The translations under genes were made by a program, and so were the position numbers. From Chitinophagaceae bacterium (GTDB lineage Bacteria; Bacteroidota; Bacteroidia; Chitinophagales; Chitinophagaceae), in contig JAGKWS010000009.1 of NCBI GenBank assembly GCA_021151685.1, forward strand, positions 1 to 62,264: a stretch of DNA of 62,264 bases. The letters run 5' to 3'. Position 1 is the stretch's first letter; every line of letters begins with the position of its first letter. Below, in pieces: positions 53,299-62,235 of the stretch. The notes beneath the pieces were generated by a model that saw only the letters and a program-made list of their open reading frames with translations, was not told the DNA's origin and ran no database searches.

Positions 53299-54000
53299 AT
53301 GAACCAGAACGAATTTCGTAAATATGCGATAAAACATCATGGCATCAGCAGTCTTACAGTAGACAGCTATACCTCTTCGCTGAAAGTACCAACCGGCCTT
53401 ACGCCATACATTATTGAGGAACGCCCCATGAACGTAGCCAGTATGGACGTGTTCTCGCGCCTCATGATGGATCGTATCATCTTTTTGGGTGAGCCCATCA
53501 ACGACTACGTGGCCAACATCGTAACAGCCCAGCTGCTGTTTCTGGAAAGTACCGACCGCGCCCGCGACATTCAGATGTACCTCAACAGTCCCGGTGGTAG
53601 CGTATATGCAGGCTTGGGTATTTATGACACCATGCAAATCATCAACCCCGATGTGTCTACCATCTGTACAGGCATTGCAGCCTCTATGGCCGCCGTGCTG
53701 ATGTGTGCTGGTAGCAAGGGCAAGCGTACCGCGCTCAAACATAGCCGCGTAATGATACACCAACCACTGGGTGGTGCCGAAGGTCAGGCAAGCGACATAG
53801 AAATAACTGCCCGCGAGATAGGCAAGCTGAAGAAAGAACTCTACGCCATTATAGCCCTGCACAGTGGTGCCTCTATAGAGAAGGTAGAGAAAGACAGCGA
53901 CCGCGATTACTGGATGACCGCCGCCGAAGCCAAAGAATATGGCATGGTAGACGAAGTGCTGGATCGCAACCCGCGCAAAGCCGAAACACTGGGCCAATAA
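53299..54000 (+). CDS. clpP: ATP-dependent Clp protease proteolytic subunit
   Basis: A 233-residue serine protease subunit that assembles into a 14-mer chamber with ClpX or ClpA. The catalytic triad is visible: Ser129 in GIAASMAAVLM, His154 in MIHQPLGG, and Asp203 in DRDYWMTA. The oxyanion glycines are in LNSPGGSVYAG. The N-terminal extension of about 30 residues is slightly longer than in E. coli. clpX is not adjacent. A strong terminator at 54012-54051 follows. Confidence 0.97.
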   Translation: MNQNEFRKYAIKHHGISSLTVDSYTSSLKVPTGLTPYIIEERPMNVASMDVFSRLMMDRIIFLGEPINDYVANIVTAQLLFLESTDRARDIQMYLNSPGGSVYAGLGIYDTMQIINPDVSTICTGIAASMAAVLMCAGSKGKRTALKHSRVMIHQPLGGAEGQASDIEITAREIGKLKKELYAIIALHSGASIEKVEKDSDRDYWMTAAEAKEYGMVDEVLDRNPRKAETLGQ

Positions 54001-54011
54001 GAGTATAACCT

Positions 54012-54051
54012 CAATGCCCCGGATTGGTCTAAATGGACCTCCGGGGCATTG
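54012..54051 (+). terminator. Terminator-like hairpin after clpP
   Basis: Perfect 11-bp arms CAATGCCCCGG and CCGGGGCATTG with an 18-base loop, beginning 11 bases after the stop codon. Confidence 0.8.
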
Positions 54052-54140
54052 GTGTGTTATAGAAAGGTGAAATCGGCGGCAAACAATCACCTCCGGAACC
54101 ACTGGGGGTAAATAGTTACGCCTGTTTCATCAGATATAAT

Positions 54141-54148
54141 TACTTTTG
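54141..54148 (+). promoter_or_regulatory. -7 promoter element of adk-obgE
   Basis: TACTTTTG fits TAnnTTTG and lies 25 bases before the adk ATG; the -33 region is weak. Confidence 0.45.
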
Positions 54149-54173
54149 CAACATATTCAACAATACTCAGTTC

Positions 54174-54758
54174 ATGTTCAATTTAGTCTTGTTCGGTCCT
54201 CCGGGCAGCGGAAAAGGTACACAATCAGAAAACATCATTAAGTCATACCAGTTACAGCACATCTCTACCGGCGACCTGCTGCGCGACGAGGTGAGCCGCC
54301 AGACACCACTGGGCACAGAAGCCAAAAAGTATATGGATCAGGGTATGCTGGTACCAGACGAGGTGGTTATAGGCATGATAAGCGGTAAAATAGACGAGTC
54401 GCCCGAGGCACGTGGGTTTGTGTTCGATGGTTTCCCCAGAACTACCAACCAGGCCGAGGCTCTGGATAAATTGCTGGAGTTCAAGAATACACAAATACAC
54501 CTCGTACTGGCACTGGAAGTGCCCGAAGCCGACCTCATTGCCCGCCTTGTAAACAGGGGCATCACATCGGGCCGTAGCGACGACAACGAAGAGGTGATTA
54601 CCAAACGTATTAAAGAATACCAGAGCAAAACAGAACCAGTGGCACGCTACTATGGCGACCAGGGCAAGCTGGAGCGTGTTGCAGGCCACCACCCTGTGGA
54701 AGAAACCTATGCACTGCTTTCTAAAAACATCAATAAATACCTGCTACCAGTAGCCTGA
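54174..54758 (+). CDS. adk: Adenylate kinase
   Basis: A 194-residue cytoplasmic enzyme that interconverts ATP, ADP and AMP. The P-loop is GPPGSGKGT (residues 8-16). The AMP-binding segment is STGDLLRDEV, the GFPRT motif is DGFPRTTNQA, and the LID is the short form (RGITSGRSDDNEE) without zinc ligands. The stop codon overlaps the obgE ATG in TGATG, so the two genes are translationally coupled. Confidence 0.97.
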   Translation: MFNLVLFGPPGSGKGTQSENIIKSYQLQHISTGDLLRDEVSRQTPLGTEAKKYMDQGMLVPDEVVIGMISGKIDESPEARGFVFDGFPRTTNQAEALDKLLEFKNTQIHLVLALEVPEADLIARLVNRGITSGRSDDNEEVITKRIKEYQSKTEPVARYYGDQGKLERVAGHHPVEETYALLSKNINKYLLPVA

Positions 54759-55762
54759 TGGAAAGAGGCAATTTTGTAGACCACATCCGCATATACTGCC
54801 GGTCTGGTAAGGGTGGCGCAGGTAGTGTACACTTCGAGCGGAACAAGATGGATGCCAAGGCTGGCCCCGACGGGGGTAATGGTGGCCGTGGCGGCCACAT
54901 AATACTACGGGGCAATGCACAGTTATGGACATTGCTGCACATGCGCTATTACAAGAACGTACTGGCGCAAGATGGCGTAAACGGCTACAAGAACAACAGC
55001 TCCGGCAAAGACGGTGCCGACATCATACTGGAGGTGCCACTGGGTACCGTAACCAAGGATATGGAAACCGGCAAGCAGGAGATAGAGATACTCGAAGACG
55101 GGCAGGAAGTAATATGGCTGCGTGGCGGCCGTGGTGGGTTGGGTAATGCCAACTTTGCCACACCTACCAACCAAACCCCCGACTATGCCCAACCGGGCGA
55201 AATGGGTACCGAAGGCTGGAAGATACTGGAACTGAAAATACTGGCCGATGTAGGCTTGGTGGGCTTCCCCAATGCGGGCAAATCTACCCTGCTATCGGTG
55301 CTCAGTGCCGCCAAACCCAAAATAGCCGACTATGCCTTTACCACCCTCACCCCGCAACTGGGTATTGTGCAGTACCGCGACAATAAGTCGTTCTGCATGG
55401 CCGACTTGCCGGGTATTATAGAAGGTGCCGCCGAGGGCAAGGGGCTGGGGCACCGCTTCTTGCGTCATATAGAGCGCAACTCGGTACTATTGCTGCTGGT
55501 ACCGGCCGATGCCGACGACCATGCCAAAGAAGTAGAAATACTCATCAACGAGCTGGCCGAGTACAACGAAGAGCTGCTGCACAAAAAGATGATTATAGCT
55601 ATCAGCAAAAGCGAAATGCTGGACGATGAGCTGAAGCAGGAAATAGCGCAGGTTCTACCTACCGACCTCCCGCATGTGTTCATATCCAGCGTGGCCAATC
55701 AGGGATTGGTGCAACTAAAAGACCTCCTTTGGCGGGCACTTACCGCCAAAGACGAAGAATAG
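54758..55762 (+). CDS. obgE: GTPase Obg (CgtA)
   Basis: A 334-residue GTPase acting in late 50S ribosome assembly and stress signalling. The glycine-rich Obg domain is residues 1-158 (GKGGAGSVHFERNK, GPDGGNGGRGGHI). The G domain has G1 GFPNAGKST, G3 DLPGIIEGAAEGKGLG, and G4-like AISKSE (S-K-S-E instead of N-K-x-D). A C-terminal OCT domain is absent, as in many Bacteroidota Obg proteins. Coupled to adk by a one-base overlap. Confidence 0.96.
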   Translation: MERGNFVDHIRIYCRSGKGGAGSVHFERNKMDAKAGPDGGNGGRGGHIILRGNAQLWTLLHMRYYKNVLAQDGVNGYKNNSSGKDGADIILEVPLGTVTKDMETGKQEIEILEDGQEVIWLRGGRGGLGNANFATPTNQTPDYAQPGEMGTEGWKILELKILADVGLVGFPNAGKSTLLSVLSAAKPKIADYAFTTLTPQLGIVQYRDNKSFCMADLPGIIEGAAEGKGLGHRFLRHIERNSVLLLLVPADADDHAKEVEILINELAEYNEELLHKKMIIAISKSEMLDDELKQEIAQVLPTDLPHVFISSVANQGLVQLKDLLWRALTAKDEE

Positions 55763-55766
55763 AAAT

Positions 55767-55795
55767 AGAAACCCGGTGTGTTGCATCGGGTTTCT
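55767..55795 (+). terminator. Terminator of adk-obgE
   Basis: AGAAACCCG and CGGGTTTCT are perfect 9-bp arms with an 11-base loop, starting 5 bases after the obgE stop; TGCTTTAT follows. Confidence 0.75.
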
Positions 55796-55829
55796 GCTTT
55801 ATGGGGCAAAGTATGAGGTGATACGCCTG

Positions 55830-56030
55830 TACCACTCCGATAGGAGTGAAAGCTCTGTAGCTGCTAAAAGTAACAGCACATGCATGCTCCGTCAGGAGCA
55901 TAACGATAAAGTGGGGCCATTATTCAGCAATTGGATGGGACGTAGTTTTGCTCCTGACGGAGCAACGATAAATGTGGATTTTTCTACTACAGAGCTTGCG
56001 CCCCGCTGGGGCGGCACAGCACCTCAAACT
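55830..56030. repeat. Dispersed repeat family R4 (four-palindrome module), copy 1
   Basis: Contains four short palindromes in order: CACTCCGATAGGAGTG (55833), GCTCCGTCAGGAGC (55886), GCTCCTGACGGAGC (55950) and CGCCCCGCTGGGGCG (about 56001), with the constant string AAGCTCTGTAG after the first. The same order recurs at 61834-62032 with changes. Such modules are scattered in many Bacteroidota genomes. It fills most of the 55796-56108 gap. Confidence 0.6.
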
Positions 56031-56108
56031 TAGAACGTAGCCTTTATAGGGCTATCCTTTACTTAATAGCCATACTGCCCTACATTTGCCACACACACAA
56101 CACAATCA

Positions 56109-56399
56109 ATGGAATCGATACAGGCAGCCGAACTGGCACAATGGAAAAAAGATGGACGTAACTATGTGCTCATAGATGTGCGCGAAACATGGGAACGCGA
56201 AGAGTTTCACATAGGCGGCATGCACCTGCCCATGGGCGAGCTGGCCCAACGCATGGCCGAAATACCCCACGACACCGACATCGTAGTCTATTGCGAAAAA
56301 GGTATCAGGAGCGTCATAGCCCTGCAACGGCTGGAACTCGCTGGCTACACCCGCCTCTACAACCTCACCGGCGGCATGCGCGCCTGGAAGGAGCAGTAA
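56109..56399 (+). CDS. Rhodanese-like domain protein
   Basis: A 96-residue single-domain sulfurtransferase-like protein. The catalytic loop is VYCEKGIRSVIA, with the active-site cysteine first in CEKGIR. The beginning LIDVRETWEREEFHIGGM and closing YNLTGGMRAWKEQ are typical of rhodanese domains. It is soluble, without a signal peptide, and stands alone between repeat elements. Substrate unknown. Confidence 0.93.
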   Translation: MESIQAAELAQWKKDGRNYVLIDVRETWEREEFHIGGMHLPMGELAQRMAEIPHDTDIVVYCEKGIRSVIALQRLELAGYTRLYNLTGGMRAWKEQ

Positions 56400-56431
56400 A
56401 TTGGCGGTAGTGTAAACGGATGTTTAATAGT

Positions 56432-56515
56432 GTTTCCGCTGGCGCGAGTCTGGGGCGTTGGCTGCTGTGTTTAGCCGACTCGTGCCACCCAAGCCACCGC
56501 CAGTTTGCAACTGGC
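56432..56515. repeat. Dispersed repeat family R3, copy 1
   Basis: An approximately 84-base module from TTTCCGCTGGCGCGAGTCTG to CAGTTTGCAACTGGC, ending in a palindrome. A copy with about 85 percent identity is at 61249-61332. Confidence 0.6.
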
Positions 56516-56633
56516 TTTTTCTACTCCAATTGTGTTATTTCACAAAATAGTTGGTGTGGCCCAAGTGAGGTACACTGCCTAACTTTAGGTCAAAGGTTCC
56601 TATATTACATTAGGCACCGTCGACACACCATCA

Positions 56634-57050
56634 ATGAAAAGCGATATAAAATATACCGTAGAGAAAAGCTTTGGCAGATGGAATCTTTTAGCGGGGATAC
56701 CTTTCGCCTTGGTTTATTCAACTGCGAAATGGTTCGATACAAAAGATGTACAAATTTTCGTTGGGTATTTACTGTTTTCATCATTGGTAATACCGCTATA
56801 TTTGTCCCCATCCGGTGATATATTCATTTTTTCAAAAGAATATATATTCATAAACAAGTTTTATCTGCCGCGCAAATTTGCACAATCAATCGACATAAGA
56901 GAATTGCAAAGAATAGAGATTCACAAATCCTCTAACCGGTTGGCGTCAAAATTCCACTTCCATCTGTTTGACGGGCGCGATGTTATGATAGAAAGTCGTA
57001 TGCTATTTGGGTGGGAGATTAATAAAATGGCGTTGTTGCTGGAGCAATAA
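56634..57050 (+). CDS. Small membrane protein with PH-like C-terminal part
   Basis: A 138-residue protein. Two membrane helices are predicted in residues 18-60 (WNLLAGIPFALVYSTAKWF, VQIFVGYLLFSSLVIPLYL). The C-terminal part is beta-rich (DIFIFSKEYIFINKFYLP, KFHFHLFDGRDVMIESRML), a pattern seen in small bPH-domain membrane proteins. There is no family I can name with confidence. AT-rich compared with the rhodanese gene. Confidence 0.6.
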   Translation: MKSDIKYTVEKSFGRWNLLAGIPFALVYSTAKWFDTKDVQIFVGYLLFSSLVIPLYLSPSGDIFIFSKEYIFINKFYLPRKFAQSIDIRELQRIEIHKSSNRLASKFHFHLFDGRDVMIESRMLFGWEINKMALLLEQ

Positions 57051-57200
57051 GGAGTAGATGTCGAGATAATCGATCGATAGCTTGAGCATCCGAAACCAAT
57101 TGCTATGCTACAAAGCTGTCGCCCCAGACTTGCGCCACAGGTGCCTGTCAGGGCGCACTGTCACAAGTCATGGAAAGAAATGTATACTGCGTAACAGTAA

Positions 57201-57827
57201 CTATTGTCCCATCATTGCAAAGGTCGCTACACCTTCCGTTACATCAATTATATACTTATCAAATTTTGCAGGGTAGTATGCGATTACTTTTTGGCCGTTC
57301 AGCTTTGCGGGCACAAACAATGGCGCATTCTTTATTATATCACCTGTCAGAGAATCCAACTCTCTATCAAACCTACCTGAAATGTATGCCACTTTACTCC
57401 TGCTGTCTTTTCTGTCCATATACCAGTACTCGTGATACACAATTCTACCAAATTTATCAATTACGATTTCTCTTAACTGAAAGGTATATTTGCCATTCGG
57501 CAGTGTCCTGAAACAGCCCTCAAGCTTACTTAGCATATACTCTTCAAAAGTCTGCTTTCTCTGCCTGATATGTGGCTGGTTTGTCATCTCCTCTAAGTCA
57601 TGAACCTTCTCCCCGTTCATACTGATAATAAACTCTTTAGAAACACATATACGCATTACCTCCTCGGTATCATTCACACTATAAACAGTATCAAGAACCC
57701 CTACCGACCTGACAAACGTATTTCCGTTGTGTATAATAGTCCGGGTCTTCTGAGCATGGGCAACTGCTACACCATAGGTGATGTATAATAGAAAAAAAAT
57801 CTTAATAAAAAAGGTCATATTTTTCAT
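57201..57827 (-). CDS. Secreted hypothetical protein
   Basis: A 208-residue protein with a signal peptide (FFIKIFFLLYITYGVAVAHAQ). I took the ATG at 57827; one three codons later is equally possible. The mature part contains FEEYMLSKLEGCFRTLPNG and a C-terminal LFVPAKLNGQKVIAYYPAKFD, somewhat like the C-terminal signature of TonB-related secreted proteins, but I cannot assign a family. The gene is AT-rich. Downstream is a gap, upstream (57835-58102) only a short palindrome. Confidence 0.6.
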   Translation of the reverse strand: MKNMTFFIKIFFLLYITYGVAVAHAQKTRTIIHNGNTFVRSVGVLDTVYSVNDTEEVMRICVSKEFIISMNGEKVHDLEEMTNQPHIRQRKQTFEEYMLSKLEGCFRTLPNGKYTFQLREIVIDKFGRIVYHEYWYMDRKDSRSKVAYISGRFDRELDSLTGDIIKNAPLFVPAKLNGQKVIAYYPAKFDKYIIDVTEGVATFAMMGQ

Positions 57828-57916
57828 GTTTATGAGGAACATTTTGCAAAAGCAATATGAAGACAAAAAAATGTATTCGTTACAATATGAAATGTTAATT
57901 CGATTTCCCTGCTTGG

Positions 57917-57934
57917 CGTAGTGTCCACACTACG
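57917..57934. repeat. Short palindrome CGTAGTGT-CC-ACACTACG
   Basis: 8-bp perfect arms with a 2-base loop in the gap 57835-58102. The rest of this gap shows no gene or clear signal. Confidence 0.5.
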
Positions 57935-58102
57935 TCAAAACGGTGGCCAATCTTCATATTGGTGGTGTTGGAAAAAATGCGATGCCTATTTGGAAATGAG
58001 GGTGGATAATATGCCGGCACAGTCAATGTGCGGTGATTGGTGCAGAACAAGTCATCAAAGCCACAGGGCATTTGTTCTGGACTCGCAGCACTGCGAAAAT
58101 CC

Positions 58103-58393
58103 TTAAATGCTGTATTTGTTAGTACCGCTATCTCCTTCCCTAATCAGCAATAGCAACCAAAACAGAGGGAAAAACTGCCACCAACCAGACTTCCCAACAT
58201 CATGCGCACGTTTAGTGCCTTGCGCAAACAGAAACCAGTACACGATTATGTGGCCAAAAAGAAAAACATCCATTTTAGTGTACGGTATTATCACCAGACT
58301 GATTAAGCCAACTGAGAGAGCACTTACCAATAGACTAATTGCATACTCGGCCCGTGCTATTCGGCCATCGAAAGAAAAGGGAGATTTGAACAT
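58103..58393 (-). CDS. DUF805-family membrane protein
   Basis: A 96-residue inner-membrane protein of the DUF805 family, with the family opening SPFSFDGRIARAEYAIS (usually F-x-G-R-x-x-R-x-E-Y/F), three helices, and the TKRAHDVGKSGWWQFFPLF motif (R-x-H-D-x-G-x-S-G-W-W). Length is at the short end for the family. Function of the family is unknown. Confidence 0.9.
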   Translation of the reverse strand: MFKSPFSFDGRIARAEYAISLLVSALSVGLISLVIIPYTKMDVFLFGHIIVYWFLFAQGTKRAHDVGKSGWWQFFPLFWLLLLIREGDSGTNKYSI

Positions 58394-58545
58394 TTTTCAG
58401 AAGGTATTGTATTTTGGCTCATAAAGATACATGCACTTTCTAGTTTGTAAAATATATGAGCATCATTGTAGTACTCTGTTTTAAGGCATTTCACCTCACA
58501 GCACCTTCTACAATATTCACAACATGGGTTGCGTTAGGCAACTAT

Positions 58546-59226
58546 ATGAATCCTTCAATTTTTGCAGCAACCGACCACTACATTGCTTCGCTTTTTGCAT
58601 CAGAAGATGCTTGTCTGAAAGAAACACTACGCAACAACGAAAATGCCGGCTTGCCAGAGATAGATGTATCAGCAGTACAGGGTAAGTTGCTACAGGTTTT
58701 CGCCAAAATGTGCCAGGCACGCTACGTTCTGGAATTGGGCACCCTGGGTGGGTACAGCACCATATGGCTTGCACGGGCTATACCTGAGGACGGCAAAGTA
58801 ATAACCATAGAACGCAACGAAGAGTATGCCCGCGTAGCGAGAAAGAACATCGAAAATGCAGGGCTGATACACAAAGTGGACATCAGAGTAGGCACAGCTA
58901 TCGAAGTCCTTGCGGAATTGGACACCGAACTCAGTCAGTCATTCGACATGGTGTTTCTTGATGCCGACAAACCGCCATATATGCAGTATCTGCAATGGGC
59001 ATTGAGACACTCTCGCCCCGGCACCATCATCATTGCAGACAACGTAATTCGTGCCGGCAAAGTGCTGGACGAAAATAGTGATGACCCGGCAGTAATTGGC
59101 GTACAACAGTTCAACAAAGCGCTGGCAGAGGCTGCTGGTGTTACGTCGGTAGTCATTCAAACAATTGGGGTAAAAGACCATGATGGCATGGCCATTGCGG
59201 TGGTAGACTACCCACAACACGCATAG
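58546..59226 (+). CDS. O-methyltransferase (caffeoyl-CoA OMT-like, class I)
   Basis: A 226-residue AdoMet-dependent enzyme. The glycine-rich loop is YVLELGTLGGYSTIWLARAI, the acidic motif after it is VITIERNEEYARVA, and FDMVFLDADKPPYMQYL carries the D-x-D metal site. The family methylates small catechol-like hydroxyl groups in a metal-dependent manner. I took the ATG at 58546 (MNPSIFAATDHYIASLF); the frame is open further upstream. It is convergent with the NHL-repeat gene. The substrate is unknown. Confidence 0.92.
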   Translation: MNPSIFAATDHYIASLFASEDACLKETLRNNENAGLPEIDVSAVQGKLLQVFAKMCQARYVLELGTLGGYSTIWLARAIPEDGKVITIERNEEYARVARKNIENAGLIHKVDIRVGTAIEVLAELDTELSQSFDMVFLDADKPPYMQYLQWALRHSRPGTIIIADNVIRAGKVLDENSDDPAVIGVQQFNKALAEAAGVTSVVIQTIGVKDHDGMAIAVVDYPQHA

Positions 59227-59317
59227 TTGGAAACATGCCCCAATCAATGCGAATCTGTTGCCTCGGATAGCTTTGTATACAGCCAGTTTGTTCTGCACCG
59301 GCAAAGACCAGGCAAAA

Positions 59318-60979
59318 CTATTCTTTCAAGAATCTGTATGTATCCCGGCTTTCAGCCCCTGTAAGCCTTGCTATATATACACCCGCAGCAAGAGACTGAG
59401 TAGATATCATCAAAGTTGGCTCGTTACCAAAATCATAAACACCTACAATCTGGCCGAGGCTATTGATGATCTCGCAGGTAGTATAGTTTCTATTGTTGTG
59501 CGCTATATGCAGCACATCGTTCACAGGATTAGGGTAAACCATTGCATTGGTGTTCATTGGCACTGTAACCTCTAATGTTGGGTCAGCAACAACTATCTCA
59601 GTAGAAACCTTGTTGATATAACACTGTTTGTAAGAATTGCTGGCTACAGTGGCTACAATAGTATCCATACCCGATGTTTTTACATAGGTAATGGTGGTAC
59701 CTGTAGTCGTGCCAAACAATACGCCATTCTTAAGCCATGAAATGGTGTATCCGGGCGGTATACCCCCTACGGTGGCAGTAAGTGTAACGGTAGTACCGGG
59801 TATTGCGGTCATTGGGCCCGACACCGACAATGTGGGGGTAATAACCGGCGGGTTGAAGGTGATCTTCCTTATCCGGTTATTCATATCATCTGTCAGCAGC
59901 AAATTGCCACAATTGTCAAACGTTATCCAATCTATGTTCTCAAATCTTGCAGCCATGGCATCGCCACCATCGCCCGAAAATCCGGGAATACCTGAGTTGC
60001 CGGCAACAGTAGTAATGATGCCCGCTGCGTCAATTTTACAGATTCTGTCGGTAGAAACGCCGCTCACATAAAGCTGTCCAAGGCTGTCGAATGCCAAACC
60101 TATAGGGTCTATACGAGCCGCAGTAGCAGGGCCACCCTCTCCGCTATAAACACAGCTTGCAGGAAAAGGCGCGCCAGACCCCACAATTGTAGTAATGATT
60201 CCGGTGGCTCTATCTACCTTCCTGACGCGGTAATTGAATTCATCAGAAATGTAGAGATTATCGGCAGTGTCCAGCTCAAGGTCTCCCGGGTAGCTCAGTT
60301 CTGCGGCTGTTGCAGGGCCACCATCTCCACTAAACGCCCCTGTACCTCCCGACACCGTTGTACCGATGCCTGCATATGTAGTAATAATGCCAAATGTGTC
60401 AATCTTCCGAACCACATTGTGCTGCAGGTCGCTGAAGAACATATTGCCCACCTTGTCAAAAACTATGCCTACAGGATTAAGCATACCAGCCGCAGTAGCC
60501 GGGCCTCCATCTCCGGTATAAGTCGAAATGAAGCCGCCCGCAAAATCGGTGATGATACCAGCCGGATTTATCTTCTTGATAGACGTTCCAAAGCACAAAT
60601 ACATATTCCAATGCCTATCGAAGGCAATACTCTCTATAGGCGGCAAATCTATTGATGTTGCCACGGCACCGCTATGGTAGGTTGCAGTACCACCGCCGGC
60701 ATATGTGGTGATAATGCCACCAGCATCTACTTTTCTGATTCTTCGGTCTAAATCTCCGGCTATATATACATTACCCGCAGAATCTACAATGGTATTGCCC
60801 ATGTAGCTGAGCGCGGCCTTTGTAGCCAAAATACTGTCTCCATTATACAGCGAGCCAGAGGGAACAGTACCGTCTGGCCCTATGCCGGCAAAAGTAGTTA
60901 CTATGTTTTGTGCCCAAAGAAAGGAGGGACACAGAATTATGGCTACCATAGCGACCGCCAAGAGGATATTCTTTTTCAT
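59318..60979 (-). CDS. Secreted NHL-repeat protein with T9SS type A sorting domain
   Basis: A 553-residue secreted protein with a signal peptide (LLAVAMVAIILCPSFLWAQ). Residues about 25-370 form NHL beta-propeller blades, each with a GDGGPATAA or similar loop and YISD or DNLYISDEFNYRVRKVD-type strands. An Ig-like segment follows (SVSGPMTAIPGTTVTLTATV). The C-terminal 75 residues are a type A sorting domain (VYPNPVNDVLHIAHN to LAAGVYIARLTG). It is exported by the type IX system, usually for display or release. The sequence does not reveal a ligand. Confidence 0.92.
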   Translation of the reverse strand: MKKNILLAVAMVAIILCPSFLWAQNIVTTFAGIGPDGTVPSGSLYNGDSILATKAALSYMGNTIVDSAGNVYIAGDLDRRIRKVDAGGIITTYAGGGTATYHSGAVATSIDLPPIESIAFDRHWNMYLCFGTSIKKINPAGIITDFAGGFISTYTGDGGPATAAGMLNPVGIVFDKVGNMFFSDLQHNVVRKIDTFGIITTYAGIGTTVSGGTGAFSGDGGPATAAELSYPGDLELDTADNLYISDEFNYRVRKVDRATGIITTIVGSGAPFPASCVYSGEGGPATAARIDPIGLAFDSLGQLYVSGVSTDRICKIDAAGIITTVAGNSGIPGFSGDGGDAMAARFENIDWITFDNCGNLLLTDDMNNRIRKITFNPPVITPTLSVSGPMTAIPGTTVTLTATVGGIPPGYTISWLKNGVLFGTTTGTTITYVKTSGMDTIVATVASNSYKQCYINKVSTEIVVADPTLEVTVPMNTNAMVYPNPVNDVLHIAHNNRNYTTCEIINSLGQIVGVYDFGNEPTLMISTQSLAAGVYIARLTGAESRDTYRFLKE

Positions 60980-61248
60980 CTGGATGCATTTATTGTTGAA
61001 AGAAATTGGGTATTGCTATCTGTATTTAACTGATAGACAGCAAAAAGACACTGAAAGTTGGCCAGAGATTAAAATTTCATGAGAAAAATTTCATCTACTT
61101 TGCCTTCCTCGGTACTATCTTTTTCTGTGCAAAAAAATGGCAACACAGATGCTGCCACTCCTGTTCTCCTATCCTTGCAAATGTGTGGTTGGCAAGTACC
61201 TGATCACGAAGGATACCACGGGGCAAGTTCTGCTGAATAACAAAGGGG

Positions 61249-61332
61249 CTTCCGCTGGCACGAGCCTGGGGCGTTGGCTACCGTGTGTAGCCGCCTCGTG
61301 CCACATCAGCTACCACCAGTTTCCAACTGGCA
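61249..61332. repeat. Dispersed repeat family R3, copy 2
   Basis: Matches 56432-56515 from CTTCCGCTGGCACGAGCCTG to CAGTTTCCAACTGGC. It opens the repeat-rich gap 60980-62235, which has no gene I can support. Confidence 0.6.
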
Positions 61333-61344
61333 ATACAATCGCAG

Positions 61345-61399
61345 TTTGCCGTAGGCTCTTACCTACGGAACGCAAAGTCGCCGGAATCCGTCCGGCGAA
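61345..61399. repeat. Dispersed repeat family R5, copy 1
   Basis: TTTGCCGTAGGCTCTTACCT begins a 55-base element with two hairpins (CCGTAGG/CCTACGG and CGCCGG/CCGGCG). A copy is at 61677-61732. Confidence 0.55.
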
Positions 61400-61598
61400 G
61401 TGCACGGGCAATACATGCATAGGTGCAGGGCATTAACCCATTCCCTAAGAAGCCCCAAGCCTTACCCTTACAACCAAACCCAACTGTAGCACCGCTCAGG
61501 CAAAAACCAGCACCATGCCGCTTAGTAGTAACTTGCAAACCATAACAAACCAGCGTATCGCCATCCTATGGCCCGGCGGAGATAGCGCTTTCTTTTGT

Positions 61599-61624
61599 TT
61601 TTCTTTTCGCTGCTGAAAAGAAAA
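61599..61624. repeat. Palindrome TTTTCTTTTC-GCTGCT-GAAAAGAAAA
   Basis: Perfect 10-bp arms around a GCTGCT loop in the noncoding gap between two R5 copies. Confidence 0.55.
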
Positions 61625-61676
61625 GTAAGAGCAACCTGGGCAGAGAATCATGGAGACAAACACCATACCATTCACT

Positions 61677-61732
61677 TTTTGCCGTAGGCTGTTGCCTACG
61701 GCAGGCAAGGTCGCCGAAATCTGTTCGGCGAA
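61677..61732. repeat. Dispersed repeat family R5, copy 2
   Basis: Matches 61345-61399: TTTGCCGTAGGCTGTTGCCT and the TCGCCG...CGGCGA hairpin, about 80 percent identical by eye. Confidence 0.55.
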
Positions 61733-61833
61733 ACACACAAATGCGCTCCTAAAACATACGATGTAACTCACCTCCTATCCAGCACACATCACTCGCAGAG
61801 CACTCATACATAATCAGCCTGCTACACCTGCAC

Positions 61834-62032
61834 GACTCCGTTAGGAGTCAAAGCTCTGTAGCGTCAATACGGCACCAGCACACATACATACTCCGTAGGT
61901 GCATAACTATGCAGTGGGGGCATAATCAGCCACTTTATACGGCTATAGTTTTGCTCCTACCGGAGCAAGGATACCATAAAGGTAACGATGCTACATAGCT
62001 TACACCCCGGTGGGGTGGTACAGTTTCGGTAT
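61834..62032. repeat. Dispersed repeat family R4, copy 2
   Basis: Same order of short palindromes as 55830-56030 (GACTCCGTTAGGAGTC, a degenerate TCCGTAGGTGCA, GCTCCTACCGGAGC, ACCCCGGTGGGGT), with the constant string AAAGCTCTGTAG after the first. Confidence 0.6.
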
Positions 62033-62235
62033 CCAACAGATCTCTTGTAATGGATTCGGGGAAATCAGGAAACCCATACAGAATTACTTTGTCAACTTTT
62101 TTCAGAACGACACAGAACCACCACCAGTCATACCCCTATATCCCCACCATCACATCCCCAATTCGGTCTATCATAAAAACCCAATTTGGTGGGCAATGCT
62201 CAAAAAACGTTCTTTACACCCAAACCCTCCCTACC

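Noticed and set aside
55830..56030. Possible CRISPR-like array because of repeated short palindromes
   Set aside because: The palindromes differ from each other, spacing is irregular, no cas genes are present, and the module recurs elsewhere as a unit.
61496..61771. Minus-strand open frame in the terminal repeat region
   Set aside because: It crosses a palindrome and an R5 repeat and has no protein-like features.
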